A stretch of 64,000 bases of DNA from positions 930,001 through 994,000 of the forward strand of contig NZ_BCAG01000001.1 of the NCBI RefSeq assembly GCF_001293685.1, written 5' to 3'. Of the stretch, positions 25,652 to 34,208 are shown in pieces. How positions within the stretch are numbered: the first letter of the stretch is position 1; every line of letters begins with the position of its first letter. The DNA is from Desulfatitalea tepidiphila. Lineage in GTDB: Bacteria; Desulfobacterota; Desulfobacteria; Desulfobacterales; Desulfosarcinaceae. Under the pieces are notes generated by a model. It made no database searches. It worked only from the letters and a program-made list of their open reading frames with translations, and was not told the origin of the DNA. The position numbers and the translations under genes were made by a program.

Positions 25652-25749
25652 GCATGAAAGCGAAGGTGTTCCATCAATTTGATTGCTCCTATATATAAGA
25701 TGGCAGAATTCCTTAACTTTCATACTTTCTGACTTTCCTGCTTTCATAC
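25652..25749. repeat. GAAAG-type microrepeats, copies 3 and 4
   Basis: Two short strings occur in the 183-bp gap between the HdrA-GltD gene and mvhD: GCATGAAAGCGAAGG (25652-25666, plus strand) and a TTTC-rich string at 25715-25749 that on the minus strand reads GTATGAAAGCAGGAAAGTC and onward. They face each other, so together they could form a weak hairpin. Confidence 0.5.
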
Positions 25750-25766
25750 GCCTTATCGTTATCAAC

Positions 25767-28700
25767 CTAAGCGGCGGCCGAGGTCGACGTGTCCGAACCC
25801 TCGATCTTCTCCAGATGTTCCAGAACATCGATCGAATCGAAAATGCCGTCGATTTCAGAGAAGATCTGCTGACTCTTGAAGTGCCGGCTGCTGGCGGCGC
25901 CGCTGGGACAGAAACCCGAACAGCTGCCGCACCCTTTGCATATCAAAGGGTTGACCTCGCTGACCTGTTTGAGTTCGTTGAACGAGATGGCGCTGTATGG
26001 ACACAGGCCGATGCAGATCTGGCATCCGGCGCAGATATCCGGATCGATGTAGGAGATGGTGGGGGCGATCTCCACCCGGCCCCGGGCCGCCAGGGCCAGG
26101 GCCTTGGCCGCCGCGCCCGACGCGTGGGACACGGCATCCGGGATGTCCATGGGCTTCTGGCAGCAGCCGGCCAGAAAGAGGCCGTCGGTGGCCGTGTTGA
26201 GCGGCCCCAGCTTGGGATGGGCCTCCAGGAAGAAGCCGTCGGCCCCCTGGTTGACGCCGAAGACCCGGCCGACCTGCAGCGCATCGCTGCGGGCCTCCAT
26301 GGCCGTGCAGAGCACCACCATGTCCACGGGAACACGCAGGTTTTCGCCCAGTAATGTGTCTTCGGCCAGCAGGATCAATTTGCCCTGTTCCGCTTCGGAT
26401 GTCGCTTCGTCGGTGATTTCGGCCACCTTGCCGCGGATGAAGGTGGTGCCTTCCTCCTGGCAGCGCCGGTAGAACTCTTCGTATCCTTCGCCGAAGCAGC
26501 GCATGTCGATGTAAAAATCATACACATCGGTATCATGGCCGACCTTCTCCTTGATCAGGTGGGTGTACTTGAGGGCATACATGCAGCAGACCCGCGAGCA
26601 GTATTCATGATAGTTGACATCGCGGCTGCCGATGCAGTGCAGCAGGGCCACGCTCCGCGGCGGCCGTTCGAAACGACCGCTGTCGCCGCGCATGAGAATC
26701 CGGCCGCCAGTTGGGCCGGTGGCATTGCTCAGTCGCTCGAATTCCAGGGCGGTGAAAACATTCTGGAAACGACCGTAGCCATACTGGGTCATGGGGGTGG
26801 GATCGAGCGTGTCATAACCGGTGGCCAGGATGATACTGCCCACCTGGAGATGGAGATCGGTCGGTTGCATCAGGTGGTCGATGGCATGGGCCTCGCAGGC
26901 GGACACGCACTGCATGCATTCGCAGCAGACGCCGCAGTTGAGACAGCGTTCGGCTTCGGCGCGTGCCTCGGCCTCGGAGAGGGGCTTTTCGACTTCCGCA
27001 AAGGGTTCGGCTCCGGCGATGAACGGTACAAAGGGCGGTTCGACACGCTTTTCAGGGTGGACGTCATCAGGAATCGGGGCCCAGTCGGCCGTCTCCGCAT
27101 CGGGCCGGGGCGGCCTTTCCGGGAGGTCGGTCAAGGGTTCACCGCGCAAGAACAGGTCCATGGCCGCCACCGTCCGATGGGCCGCCCCAACGGCTTCGAT
27201 GGCCGTGGCCGGGCCGCTCACCATGTCGCCGGCGGCAAATACATACGGCAGGCTGGACTGCCCGGTGACCGGGTCGGCCAGGAGCAGGCCGCGGCGGTCC
27301 CATTGCAGTTCCGGCACCGACGCTGCCCAGGCGGTATCGGTGAGTTGCCCGATGGCCGGAATGATCGTGCCACACGGCACGCGGAACTCGGCGCCCTCGA
27401 TGGGTTCCGGGCGGCGTCGGCCGCTGCGGTCGGGCGGTCCCAATCGGTTGCGCACGCAGGTCAGTGCGACCACCCGTCCGTCTTCCCTTTCGACTCGCAG
27501 GGGGGTGGCCAGAAATTCGAACCGGATACCCTCGATCTTGGCCTGCTCGATCTCCTCGCGATAAGCCGGCATCTCCTGCTCGCTGCGGCGATAGACCACG
27601 GTCACCGGCGCATCGCTCAGTCGGCGGGCGGTGCGGGCCGCATCGATGGCCACATTGCCGCCGCCGACCACCGCCACCGGGCCGACCGGCGCGATGGGCG
27701 TTCCCATATTCACCGCGCGCAGGAAACGAACGCCGTCGACGACGCCGTCACCGTCCGATTCGCCCTCGATGTTCAGCTGCATGGCCTTGTGGGCCCCGAT
27801 CCCGAGGAAGATGGCCGCAAACCCCTGTTCCTTCAGGTTGGACAAAGTAAAATCACGCCCCAGGCGACGACCGGTATGCACTTCGACGCCCAATCTCAGG
27901 ATGTGATCGATCTCCCGGTCCAGCACCTCGGGCGGCAGCCGGTAGTCGGGAATGCCGGCCCGCAGCATGCCGCCCAACCGGTCCAGCGCTTCATAAAGAA
28001 CGATCTGGAATCCTTTCAGACGCATGTAGTAGGCGACCGTGAGGCCGGCCGGACCGCTGCCGATCACGGCGATTTTTTCAGGCCGTTCGTCGATGGGCGG
28101 CACGGCCCGCCCCACCAGCGACACCTGGTCGGCCGCAAACCGCTTCAATGCCCGGATCGCCACCGGTGCTTCCACCTGGGCGCGGCGGCACTGGGATTCG
28201 CACGGGTGGGGGCAGATACGGCCCAGGGTGCCGGGCAGGGGCAGCTGTTCCATGATCAGGGATACGGCCTGTTCGTATTTGCCCTGGGCGATGAGCTGGA
28301 CATACCCCTGCACATTGACCCCGGCCGGACAGGTGCGCGTACAGGGAGCGGTGTCGCGCTTTTCGATCTGAAAGGCGATGGGCACCGCCTGGGGAAAAGA
28401 TCGGCCGATGGCCCGGCGCTCGCCCAGGCCCTGGTCCCAGTCATTGGGAATCGACACTGGACACACCTTGGCGCACTCGCCGCAGCCGGTGCAGACCCCC
28501 TCCTTGACATAACGCGCTTGCTGATGGACCGTGACGCTGAAGTTGCCCACGAAACCCGATACATCGGTTACCTGACTGAGGGTGTGCAGCCGGATATTGG
28601 GATGCTGCCCCACGTCGACCATCTTTGGCGTGCCGATGCACGCCGCGCAGTCCAGGGTGGGGAAGGTCTTGTCGAACTGCAGCATGTGGCCGCCGATGGT

Positions 28701-29216
28701 GGATCCGGCCTCGATCAGATGAACCGTGTGGCCGGCGTCGGCCATGTCCAGGGCCGCCTGCATGCCGGCGATGCCGGCACCGACCACCATCATCACCGGG
28801 TGCACGTCGGCCCATCGGCTCTGCAGGGATTCATGGCCCCGCACGCGGTGCACAGCGGCCGCCACCAGGGTCTTGGCCTTGGCCGTGGCGAGGATGGCAT
28901 CCTCGGTGACCCAGGAGACCTGCTCGCGAACCGAGGCCATCTGGAAATAATAGGGATTCAAGCCCGAGCGCCGGCAAACGTTCATAAAGGTGGTGCCGTG
29001 CAGGCGAGGCGAACAGGAGGCCACCACCACGCGGTCGAGATGATACTCGGCGATGTCGGCCTCGATCATGGCCTGTCCGGGATCGGAACACATAAACCGG
29101 TAGTCCCGGGCCGCGACCACTCCCTCGAGCTGTTTGGCAAATTCGGCTACGGCCGCCACATCCACCCGGTGGGAGATGTTGATGCCGCAATGGCAGACAT
29201 ATACACCGATTCGCAT
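25767..29216 (-). CDS. hdrA: HdrA with inserted GltD/NfnL-like NAD(P)H module
   Basis: A 1149-residue protein. Residues 1-132 are the HdrA N-terminal domain (VYVCHCGINIS). FAD-binding GAGIAG is at 146-151, CAAC at 190-193, and a ferredoxin motif CTGCGECAKVCP at 242-253. Residues 288-760 are a GltD/NfnL module: Cys-rich start (CTRTCPAGVN, CPHPCESQC), a first Rossmann site GSGPAG (386-391), a second GGGNVA (518-523), and AAGD (661-664). The HdrA flavin fold resumes at about 790 and ends in two [4Fe-4S] motifs (CAGCQICIGLCP, CKGCGSCSGFCP). The GltD module binds FAD and NAD(P)H, so this subunit probably connects NAD(P)H to bifurcation. The ATG at 29216 lies three bases after the receiver gene's stop; GAAAGGG precedes it. 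Confidence 0.88.
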   Translation of the reverse strand: MRIGVYVCHCGINISHRVDVAAVAEFAKQLEGVVAARDYRFMCSDPGQAMIEADIAEYHLDRVVVASCSPRLHGTTFMNVCRRSGLNPYYFQMASVREQVSWVTEDAILATAKAKTLVAAAVHRVRGHESLQSRWADVHPVMMVVGAGIAGMQAALDMADAGHTVHLIEAGSTIGGHMLQFDKTFPTLDCAACIGTPKMVDVGQHPNIRLHTLSQVTDVSGFVGNFSVTVHQQARYVKEGVCTGCGECAKVCPVSIPNDWDQGLGERRAIGRSFPQAVPIAFQIEKRDTAPCTRTCPAGVNVQGYVQLIAQGKYEQAVSLIMEQLPLPGTLGRICPHPCESQCRRAQVEAPVAIRALKRFAADQVSLVGRAVPPIDERPEKIAVIGSGPAGLTVAYYMRLKGFQIVLYEALDRLGGMLRAGIPDYRLPPEVLDREIDHILRLGVEVHTGRRLGRDFTLSNLKEQGFAAIFLGIGAHKAMQLNIEGESDGDGVVDGVRFLRAVNMGTPIAPVGPVAVVGGGNVAIDAARTARRLSDAPVTVVYRRSEQEMPAYREEIEQAKIEGIRFEFLATPLRVEREDGRVVALTCVRNRLGPPDRSGRRRPEPIEGAEFRVPCGTIIPAIGQLTDTAWAASVPELQWDRRGLLLADPVTGQSSLPYVFAAGDMVSGPATAIEAVGAAHRTVAAMDLFLRGEPLTDLPERPPRPDAETADWAPIPDDVHPEKRVEPPFVPFIAGAEPFAEVEKPLSEAEARAEAERCLNCGVCCECMQCVSACEAHAIDHLMQPTDLHLQVGSIILATGYDTLDPTPMTQYGYGRFQNVFTALEFERLSNATGPTGGRILMRGDSGRFERPPRSVALLHCIGSRDVNYHEYCSRVCCMYALKYTHLIKEKVGHDTDVYDFYIDMRCFGEGYEEFYRRCQEEGTTFIRGKVAEITDEATSEAEQGKLILLAEDTLLGENLRVPVDMVVLCTAMEARSDALQVGRVFGVNQGADGFFLEAHPKLGPLNTATDGLFLAGCCQKPMDIPDAVSHASGAAAKALALAARGRVEIAPTISYIDPDICAGCQICIGLCPYSAISFNELKQVSEVNPLICKGCGSCSGFCPSGAASSRHFKSQQIFSEIDGIFDSIDVLEHLEKIEGSDTSTSAAA

Positions 29217-29218
29217 GG

Positions 29219-29653
29219 TCAGACCCTTTCCGTGTTGCGGCTGTTTTTGGACGTGCCTGTCAGGCGCCGCACCACTGCTATGAAATCCTCGGCTTCGGGG
29301 GGATTGGGCAAGAATGCCTCGGGGGACGGCAGCCGCCCGATGGTAGGAGCATAGGGTTGTGTCTGATAGGGCCCCCCTGTGCGCCGTGTCAGGTTGGAGA
29401 GCATGACCACCGGCAGCCGGCAAAGCGCCGGGTCTGCTTTGAGCCGGCCATATATCGATTGAATCTGCTCCGCCGGCAGCATGGCGTCCAGGACGATGAG
29501 GGAGAGATTGCGCGTGCGTGCCTTTGACAACGCCTCGCTGGAATTGTCGGCGGTCAGTGGATCGAACCCGTGGGCCTTGAGGAGATTGGTAATATAGATC
29601 AGACGATCGGGCTCGTTCTCGATGACGAGAATCTTGAGTTGGGTTGCCGGCAC
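29219..29653 (-). CDS. Stand-alone receiver-domain protein
   Basis: A 144-residue receiver-like protein: LKILVIENEPDRLIYITNLL, DPLTADNSSEAL, and LSLIVLDAMLPAEQIQ (phospho-acceptor Asp in LDAML). The first acidic pair is E-N-E rather than DD, and the Thr position reads MLSNLT. The C-terminal tail contains a short extension (PSPEAFLPNPPEAEDFIAVV). I start at the GTG at 29653, which has AAGGAG five bases upstream on the minus strand; the longer frame to 29767 runs past the sigma54 promoter. It is the first gene behind that promoter and has no DNA-binding domain. Confidence 0.75.
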   Translation of the reverse strand: MPATQLKILVIENEPDRLIYITNLLKAHGFDPLTADNSSEALSKARTRNLSLIVLDAMLPAEQIQSIYGRLKADPALCRLPVVMLSNLTRRTGGPYQTQPYAPTIGRLPSPEAFLPNPPEAEDFIAVVRRLTGTSKNSRNTERV

Positions 29654-29725
29654 GATCTCTCCTTTTCGACCTCTATGGTTAAAAAGGGTGGTGCGTTCGG
29701 CCAATCCGATTGAAGGGAGGTATAC

Positions 29726-29740
29726 GCACAGGATGTGCCA
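29726..29740 (-). promoter_or_regulatory. Sigma54 (-24/-12) promoter of the hdr array
   Basis: Minus-strand sequence TGGCACATCCTGTGC compares with the consensus TGGCAC-N5-TTGC. It has the invariant GG and GC ten bases apart, with one mismatch (first T of TTGC is G). The predicted transcription start near 29714 leaves about 60 bases before the GTG at 29653. A sigma54-dependent activator gene sits directly upstream. Confidence 0.65.
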
Positions 29741-29903
29741 TGACCGTGTGAAGGCATATAACGGCATGAAATTATACGGCTATGCCGAATTTTACGCGGG
29801 AGGTAAAGGGCGATTCTGGAACGGGGATATGTTGCAATAATGGAACAAAAGCGTTGAGTACAACAATAATCTACTAAATTTAAACATTAATATCATAATA
29901 GAA

Positions 29904-29921
29904 TGAAACAAAAATGTTTCA
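29904..29921. promoter_or_regulatory. Candidate enhancer site for the sigma54 activator
   Basis: TGAAACA-AAAA-TGTTTCA is a perfect 7-bp dyad in AT-rich DNA, about 165 bp upstream of the -24 element. Related half sites are at 29968-29987 and 29830-29847. Assignment as the binding site of the adjacent Fis-type HTH activator is inference. Confidence 0.4.
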
Positions 29922-29988
29922 CAAGTCGTCTCCTGCGCCTCACTTTCACGGGTGAGATCCATTTGCATGTTGCACCGGGGTGAAACAC

Positions 29989-31716
29989 TTACGCCAACCC
30001 GTAGCGCTTGATCTTGCGCCAGAGGGTGGTGCGGTCCATGCCCAGGCTCCTGGCGGTTCGGCCCCGGTGGCCGTAATATTTGGCCAGAGTGGCGGCGATC
30101 TGTCCGGCCTCGTCCGCAGGCGGCGCCTTCTGCCCGCTCGGTGGGCATACAGGCGCCGGAAAAGGAGCGAGAAGGTCTTCGGGCAGATGGCATTTACGGA
30201 TAGGGCCCGTGCCGCACAGGATCAGAGCATGTTCGATGATATTCTCCAGTTCGCGCACGTTGCCGGGATACTTGTAATTGAGCAGGATCGCCATGGCTTG
30301 GTCGGATATGGCGGGCGGCGGCGCCCCCTGGGCCGCGCAGAGCTTGCGCATTACGTGGCGGATCAGCAACGGCAGGTCGTCGCGCCGCTCCTCCAGGGCA
30401 GGCAGCTCGATGCGCAGGACTTTCAAGCGGTAAAACAGGTCTTCCCGAAACAGGCCGTCCTTGACCAGTTGCTCCAGCCGGCGGTTGGTGGCCGAGATGA
30501 TGCGCACATTCACCCGCTGGGTGCGCCGGCTGCCCAAGGGGTAGAACTCCTGTTCTTCGAGCACCCGCAGCAGCTTGGCCTGCAGGCTCAGCGGCAGGTC
30601 GCCGATTTCGTCCAGGAAAATGGTGCCGCCGTCCGCCTCCTGGAACCGGCCCGGTTTGTCGCGGTCCGCACCGGTGAAGGCCCCTTTGACATACCCGAAG
30701 ATCTCCGATTCGATCAGGCTGTCGGGGATCGCCGCACAGTTGACCTTGACCCAGGGCTTGGATGCCCGGGGACCGGCGTCATGGAGAATCTTGGCCAGTA
30801 TATCCTTGCCCGTGCCGGTGGCGCCCTGGATCAGGACCGTGGCGTCGCTGGCCGCCACGGCCGGGATCATGGCAAAGATCTTCTGCATGGGCGGGCTCTT
30901 GCCGATCATGTCGCGGCAAGTGTAGCGGCCCCGGATGGCCTGGTTGAGCTGGTGTACCAGTGTCATGTCCTGGAAGGTGACCAGACCGCCCACCACGGCT
31001 TCGCGCTCGTCACGCAGGGCCGCGTAGTTGGCCCGGATGGGAACGATGCCCCCTTCGCTGTCCCGCAGGCGCCCCTCCAATCCCCGGTAGACCGTGTTTT
31101 TCCGGATGGCCGTCTCTATGGGCGAGGGCGCATCGGGTCCCGGTTCGACAAAGATGTCGGTGCTGGGCCGGCCGAGCAGGGTGGTGCGTTCGTAACCGGA
31201 AATACGTTCGGCCGCGGTGTTGAAGAAGGTGATCAGTCCGCCCCGGTTGGTCGTAAAAACACCCACGTCGAGGCTGTCGAGGATGTTTTTCAGGCTGCGT
31301 TCCTCGTAGCGCAGCCGCTCGATGAGATCGCTGATGGGCGAATGGTCCTGGAGGATGGTCAGGCAGCCGATCACCGTGTGGTCTGCGGCGTAAATCGGGA
31401 TGGCCATGCGGCTGATCAGGTGCTGTCGCATCTCCTCGTCGGCGACGTTCACCGTCGACTTCCGGGATTGGCCGTCCCCGCCGCCCACGATGCAGTTGAC
31501 CATGCAGGGCACGCCGGTGAAAACTTCGCGACAATCCTTGCGCAACACTTCGTTGGCGCGCAGCCCGATCAGGGCTTGGGCGCATTGGTTGATGGCCGTG
31601 ATTTCATGGTCGAGGTTGACGGTGAAGGCGCCGATGTTCAGTTCGTCCAGAACGGCCAGCCATTGATCACAGGCCGGATTGGAGGCCAGATTGGAATGTT
31701 TGCGAATCGCGGTCAT
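29989..31716 (-). CDS. Sigma54-dependent PAS activator
   Basis: A 575-residue protein. PAS1 is about residues 15-125 with C62, C71 and C75; PAS2 about 140-255; the AAA+ domain about 268-490, with Walker A GATGTGKD (298-305), GAFTGA (345-350) that contacts sigma54, Walker B FLDEIGD and the arginine-finger region. The C-terminal Fis-type HTH is near 535-575 (GHRGRTARSLGMDRTTLWRKIK). It has no receiver domain, so control is by the PAS domains, and the Cys residues suggest redox sensing. The ATG overlaps the stop of the upstream kinase by 4 bp (31713-31716). It faces the hdr promoter and is its most likely activator. Confidence 0.88.
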   Translation of the reverse strand: MTAIRKHSNLASNPACDQWLAVLDELNIGAFTVNLDHEITAINQCAQALIGLRANEVLRKDCREVFTGVPCMVNCIVGGGDGQSRKSTVNVADEEMRQHLISRMAIPIYAADHTVIGCLTILQDHSPISDLIERLRYEERSLKNILDSLDVGVFTTNRGGLITFFNTAAERISGYERTTLLGRPSTDIFVEPGPDAPSPIETAIRKNTVYRGLEGRLRDSEGGIVPIRANYAALRDEREAVVGGLVTFQDMTLVHQLNQAIRGRYTCRDMIGKSPPMQKIFAMIPAVAASDATVLIQGATGTGKDILAKILHDAGPRASKPWVKVNCAAIPDSLIESEIFGYVKGAFTGADRDKPGRFQEADGGTIFLDEIGDLPLSLQAKLLRVLEEQEFYPLGSRRTQRVNVRIISATNRRLEQLVKDGLFREDLFYRLKVLRIELPALEERRDDLPLLIRHVMRKLCAAQGAPPPAISDQAMAILLNYKYPGNVRELENIIEHALILCGTGPIRKCHLPEDLLAPFPAPVCPPSGQKAPPADEAGQIAATLAKYYGHRGRTARSLGMDRTTLWRKIKRYGLA

Positions 31717-33281
31717 GCGGCGTTATCTCCTTGGGTGCCTGCCGGCAAACGAATCGTGAAGGTCGTTCCCTGGCCCGGGAGACTCTCAAAATCGATCGTT
31801 CCCCTGTGGCGCTCGATGATGCCGTAGGTCGTGGCCAGTCCCAGCCCGGTGCCGCCCCCGTCCTGTTTGGTCGTGAAAAAAGGTTCGAACACGTGGGGTG
31901 CGACTTCCGGGGCGATCCCGCAGCCCGTGTCGCTGACCGCGATCTCCAATGTCGCTCGGCGATGGTCGCCCCGGGCGATGATCTCCAACCGCCCCCCGTT
32001 GGGCATGGCATCGATGGCGTTGAAGATCAGGTTGAGCAGGCACTGTTGCAGCTGGTTCGCATCGCCGATGACCGTGGGCAGCGATTCCGGCCATCGATGG
32101 ATCAGCTCGATGTGTTGGAGGTCGAGCCGGTGGCGGCTCAGATCCACACAGCGCTGCAACAGCGGTGTCATGGCCACCGGTTGAAAATCGGTCGGCGAGC
32201 TGCGGGCGAAGGTGAGCAGGTTGCCCACGATGCGGGCGCAGCGCGCGATCTCCTGTTCGCAGATCGTGGTGTAGCGGCGGAATTGAGCCACGCGATCGGC
32301 GTTGAGCGGCGGCCGCTCGGAAGTGTGCAGCATGAGGCGCAGATAGTTGAGCACGCCGGCCAGCGGGTTGTTTATCTCGTGGGCCACGCTGGCCGCCAGC
32401 CGCCCCAGGGAGATCATCTTGTCCTGGTGCAGGATGCGCGCCTGATCGGCCATCTGCTGTTCGAGTTGGCGGATTTTGCGGAGATCCCGGACAAAACAGA
32501 CCAGGCCCTCGGCATGCTCCCGGTCGCCGATGGGTGCTGCGGACAATTGGACCGGAATGGCTTTTCCGTCGCTCGCGCGTAAGCAGCTTTCGTAAAGATA
32601 GAGGCGGTTGGGACCACCGTGGCAATTTTCTGCCAGTGCCTTCTTGAAGGCGTCGTATTCCGCCGGTGCGAAGAATTGGCTCAGCCGCATGCGCTGCAGG
32701 ACTTCCTGCTTGGGACAGCCCAGCATCGCTTCCAGGCTCGCATTGTAGGTGACCACCCGTTCGTTCCCGTCGCATCCCAGGATGCCATCGATGGAGCTTT
32801 CGATCAGCTTGCGCTGGTAGGCGAAGGTTTCCAGCAGCTGTTGGGTGGTATCGTCCCAGCCCTCTTCGAGGTGGCGGGTGTACGCCTTGAGCTGCCGGCG
32901 GGTCGTGACACGCTGCCGGGCGCGCTCGAGCGACACCATCAGCACATTGCTGTCGATGGGCTTGGTGATGAAATCGGATGCATCCAGATGCAGGGCGCGC
33001 ACCGCCGAGGCGATATCCCCGAAGGCCGTGGCCACGATCACCTCGATATCGGGATGGTGCTGCTTGATTTTTTCCAGCAGCGCGAGGCCGTCCAGGCGCG
33101 GCATGCGAATGTCCGTGAGCACGATGTGTGGATCATACCGTTCGCATTGCTCGAGCGCCGCCTGACCGTCGGAGGCCGTGGCGATCGTGTAGCCCGCGTC
33201 GCTCAGGGTAAGGGCCAACACCTCGCGAACGTCTTTTTCGTCGTCCACGACCAGAATGCGCCAGTCTGCGTTTTGCCCCAT
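31713..33281 (-). CDS. Receiver-PAS-histidine kinase
   Basis: A 522-residue soluble protein. REC is about residues 8-122 with D13/D14, phospho-acceptor D57 (VLTDIRMP) and K108. A PAS domain (about 155-270) follows, then HisKA with AHEINNPLAG and an ATPase domain (NLIFNAIDA, DTGCGI, GGGTGLGLATTYG). It starts the two-gene unit with the sigma54 activator and is read from the sigma70-type promoter at 33340-33368. A REC-first kinase usually works downstream of another kinase or responds to its phosphorylation. Confidence 0.85.
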   Translation of the reverse strand: MGQNADWRILVVDDEKDVREVLALTLSDAGYTIATASDGQAALEQCERYDPHIVLTDIRMPRLDGLALLEKIKQHHPDIEVIVATAFGDIASAVRALHLDASDFITKPIDSNVLMVSLERARQRVTTRRQLKAYTRHLEEGWDDTTQQLLETFAYQRKLIESSIDGILGCDGNERVVTYNASLEAMLGCPKQEVLQRMRLSQFFAPAEYDAFKKALAENCHGGPNRLYLYESCLRASDGKAIPVQLSAAPIGDREHAEGLVCFVRDLRKIRQLEQQMADQARILHQDKMISLGRLAASVAHEINNPLAGVLNYLRLMLHTSERPPLNADRVAQFRRYTTICEQEIARCARIVGNLLTFARSSPTDFQPVAMTPLLQRCVDLSRHRLDLQHIELIHRWPESLPTVIGDANQLQQCLLNLIFNAIDAMPNGGRLEIIARGDHRRATLEIAVSDTGCGIAPEVAPHVFEPFFTTKQDGGGTGLGLATTYGIIERHRGTIDFESLPGQGTTFTIRLPAGTQGDNAA

Positions 33282-33339
33282 GCCGGTCCCCTGTCGATGT
33301 TGGGTGTGGGCGGGTTAAAGAACCAGGATGATTATCCAG

Positions 33340-33368
33340 ATTATAGGTAAACGCGTTGACGGCGTCAA
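33340..33368 (-). promoter_or_regulatory. Sigma70-type promoter of the kinase/activator pair
   Basis: On the minus strand, TTGACG at 33368-33363 and TATAAT at 33345-33340 are separated by exactly 17 bp. The predicted start is about 50 bases before the kinase start codon at 33281. The -35 region overlaps the end of the tpx coding region's downstream flank. Confidence 0.75.
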
Positions 33369-33384
33369 TGCGGCACTCCGGCCT

Positions 33385-33900
33385 TTACACCAGTTCCTTG
33401 ACAGCAGACAGGGCCGTATCGTAATTGGGCTCCTCGCCAACCTCCTTGACCAGCTGGTAGTAGCGTACCACTCCTTCCCGGTCGACCACCAGGACCGCCC
33501 GGGCCAGCAAACGCAGCTCCTTGATCAACAGTCCGGCCGCTTCGCCGAAGGCCGCCGCGCGGTGATCCGATAGGGTGGTGACTCGATCCACGCCGGCCGC
33601 GCCACACCATCGCTTCTGCGCAAAGGGCAGGTCCATGCTGATGGTGAGAATCGTCACGTCCTGGCTGAGGTTGGCGGCCTCGGAGTTGAAGCGGCGCGTT
33701 TGCATGTCGCACACCGGGGTGTCCAAAGAGGGGACCACCGATACCACCACGATTTTGCCCTTGTAATCGGATAATCTCACCGGCTTTAGGTCATTGTTCA
33801 ACAGCTCCGCATCGGGCAGCTTCTGACCGATCTTGATTTCACTGCCCAGCAGGGTCAACGGGTTGCCGTGCAGGGTAACAGCATTGGGTCTCGCGTCCAT
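33385..33900 (-). CDS. tpx: Thiol peroxidase (Tpx, atypical 2-Cys peroxiredoxin)
   Basis: A 171-residue protein, the normal length. SLDTPVCDMQTRRFN carries the peroxidatic Cys in the TPVC motif, and the resolving Cys is in QKRWCGA, about 33 residues later, as in E. coli Tpx. It reduces hydroperoxides with thioredoxin. A good fit for oxygen defence in an anaerobe. Its ATG is preceded by AAAAGGAGGC on the minus strand. Confidence 0.95.
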   Translation of the reverse strand: MDARPNAVTLHGNPLTLLGSEIKIGQKLPDAELLNNDLKPVRLSDYKGKIVVVSVVPSLDTPVCDMQTRRFNSEAANLSQDVTILTISMDLPFAQKRWCGAAGVDRVTTLSDHRAAAFGEAAGLLIKELRLLARAVLVVDREGVVRYYQLVKEVGEEPNYDTALSAVKELV

Positions 33901-34208
33901 GATGCCTCCTTTTGAAATATGTCGCCTCCGGATTGAACCGGCGGGTGTCGAAAGGGTTATCTTTCGGTTACAGGATCATCGTCGGCTGATGATTCCATAA
34001 TTGAACAACGATAATGCCAGGCAGGGCGAATGCAAGCGCTACCGGGCAGAAGGAGGGGGTGAGTCTGGAATTTGCTTCACGCGGCTTTTGAAAATGACCG
34101 ATTTACCTGGTTGTGGATGAACACGAGGCAGGATAATAGCCGCCACGTGTTTGTTTGGCTGATTTACGATCCAATCGTCGATTTGTCAAACCATCCGATG
34201 AATGACGT
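33901..34208. other. 308-bp intergenic region
   Basis: No coding sequence is supported. An imperfect dyad ATCATC-GTCGGCT-GATGAT lies at 33975-33993 upstream of tpx and could be an operator. The rest shows nothing I can name. Confidence 0.4.

Larger units (their letters stand above)
29654..29988. other. 335-bp control region of the hdr array
   Basis: The region lies between the sigma54-activator gene and the first hdr-array gene, both on the minus strand. It holds the -24/-12 promoter (29726-29740), and upstream of that, AT-rich DNA with three dyads: 29830-29847 (TGTTGCA-N4-TGGAACA), 29904-29921 (TGAAACA-N4-TGTTTCA) and 29968-29987 (TGTTGCA-N6-TGAAACA). They are about 90, 165 and 230 bp upstream of the -24 element, a range normal for enhancer sites. 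Confidence 0.55.
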
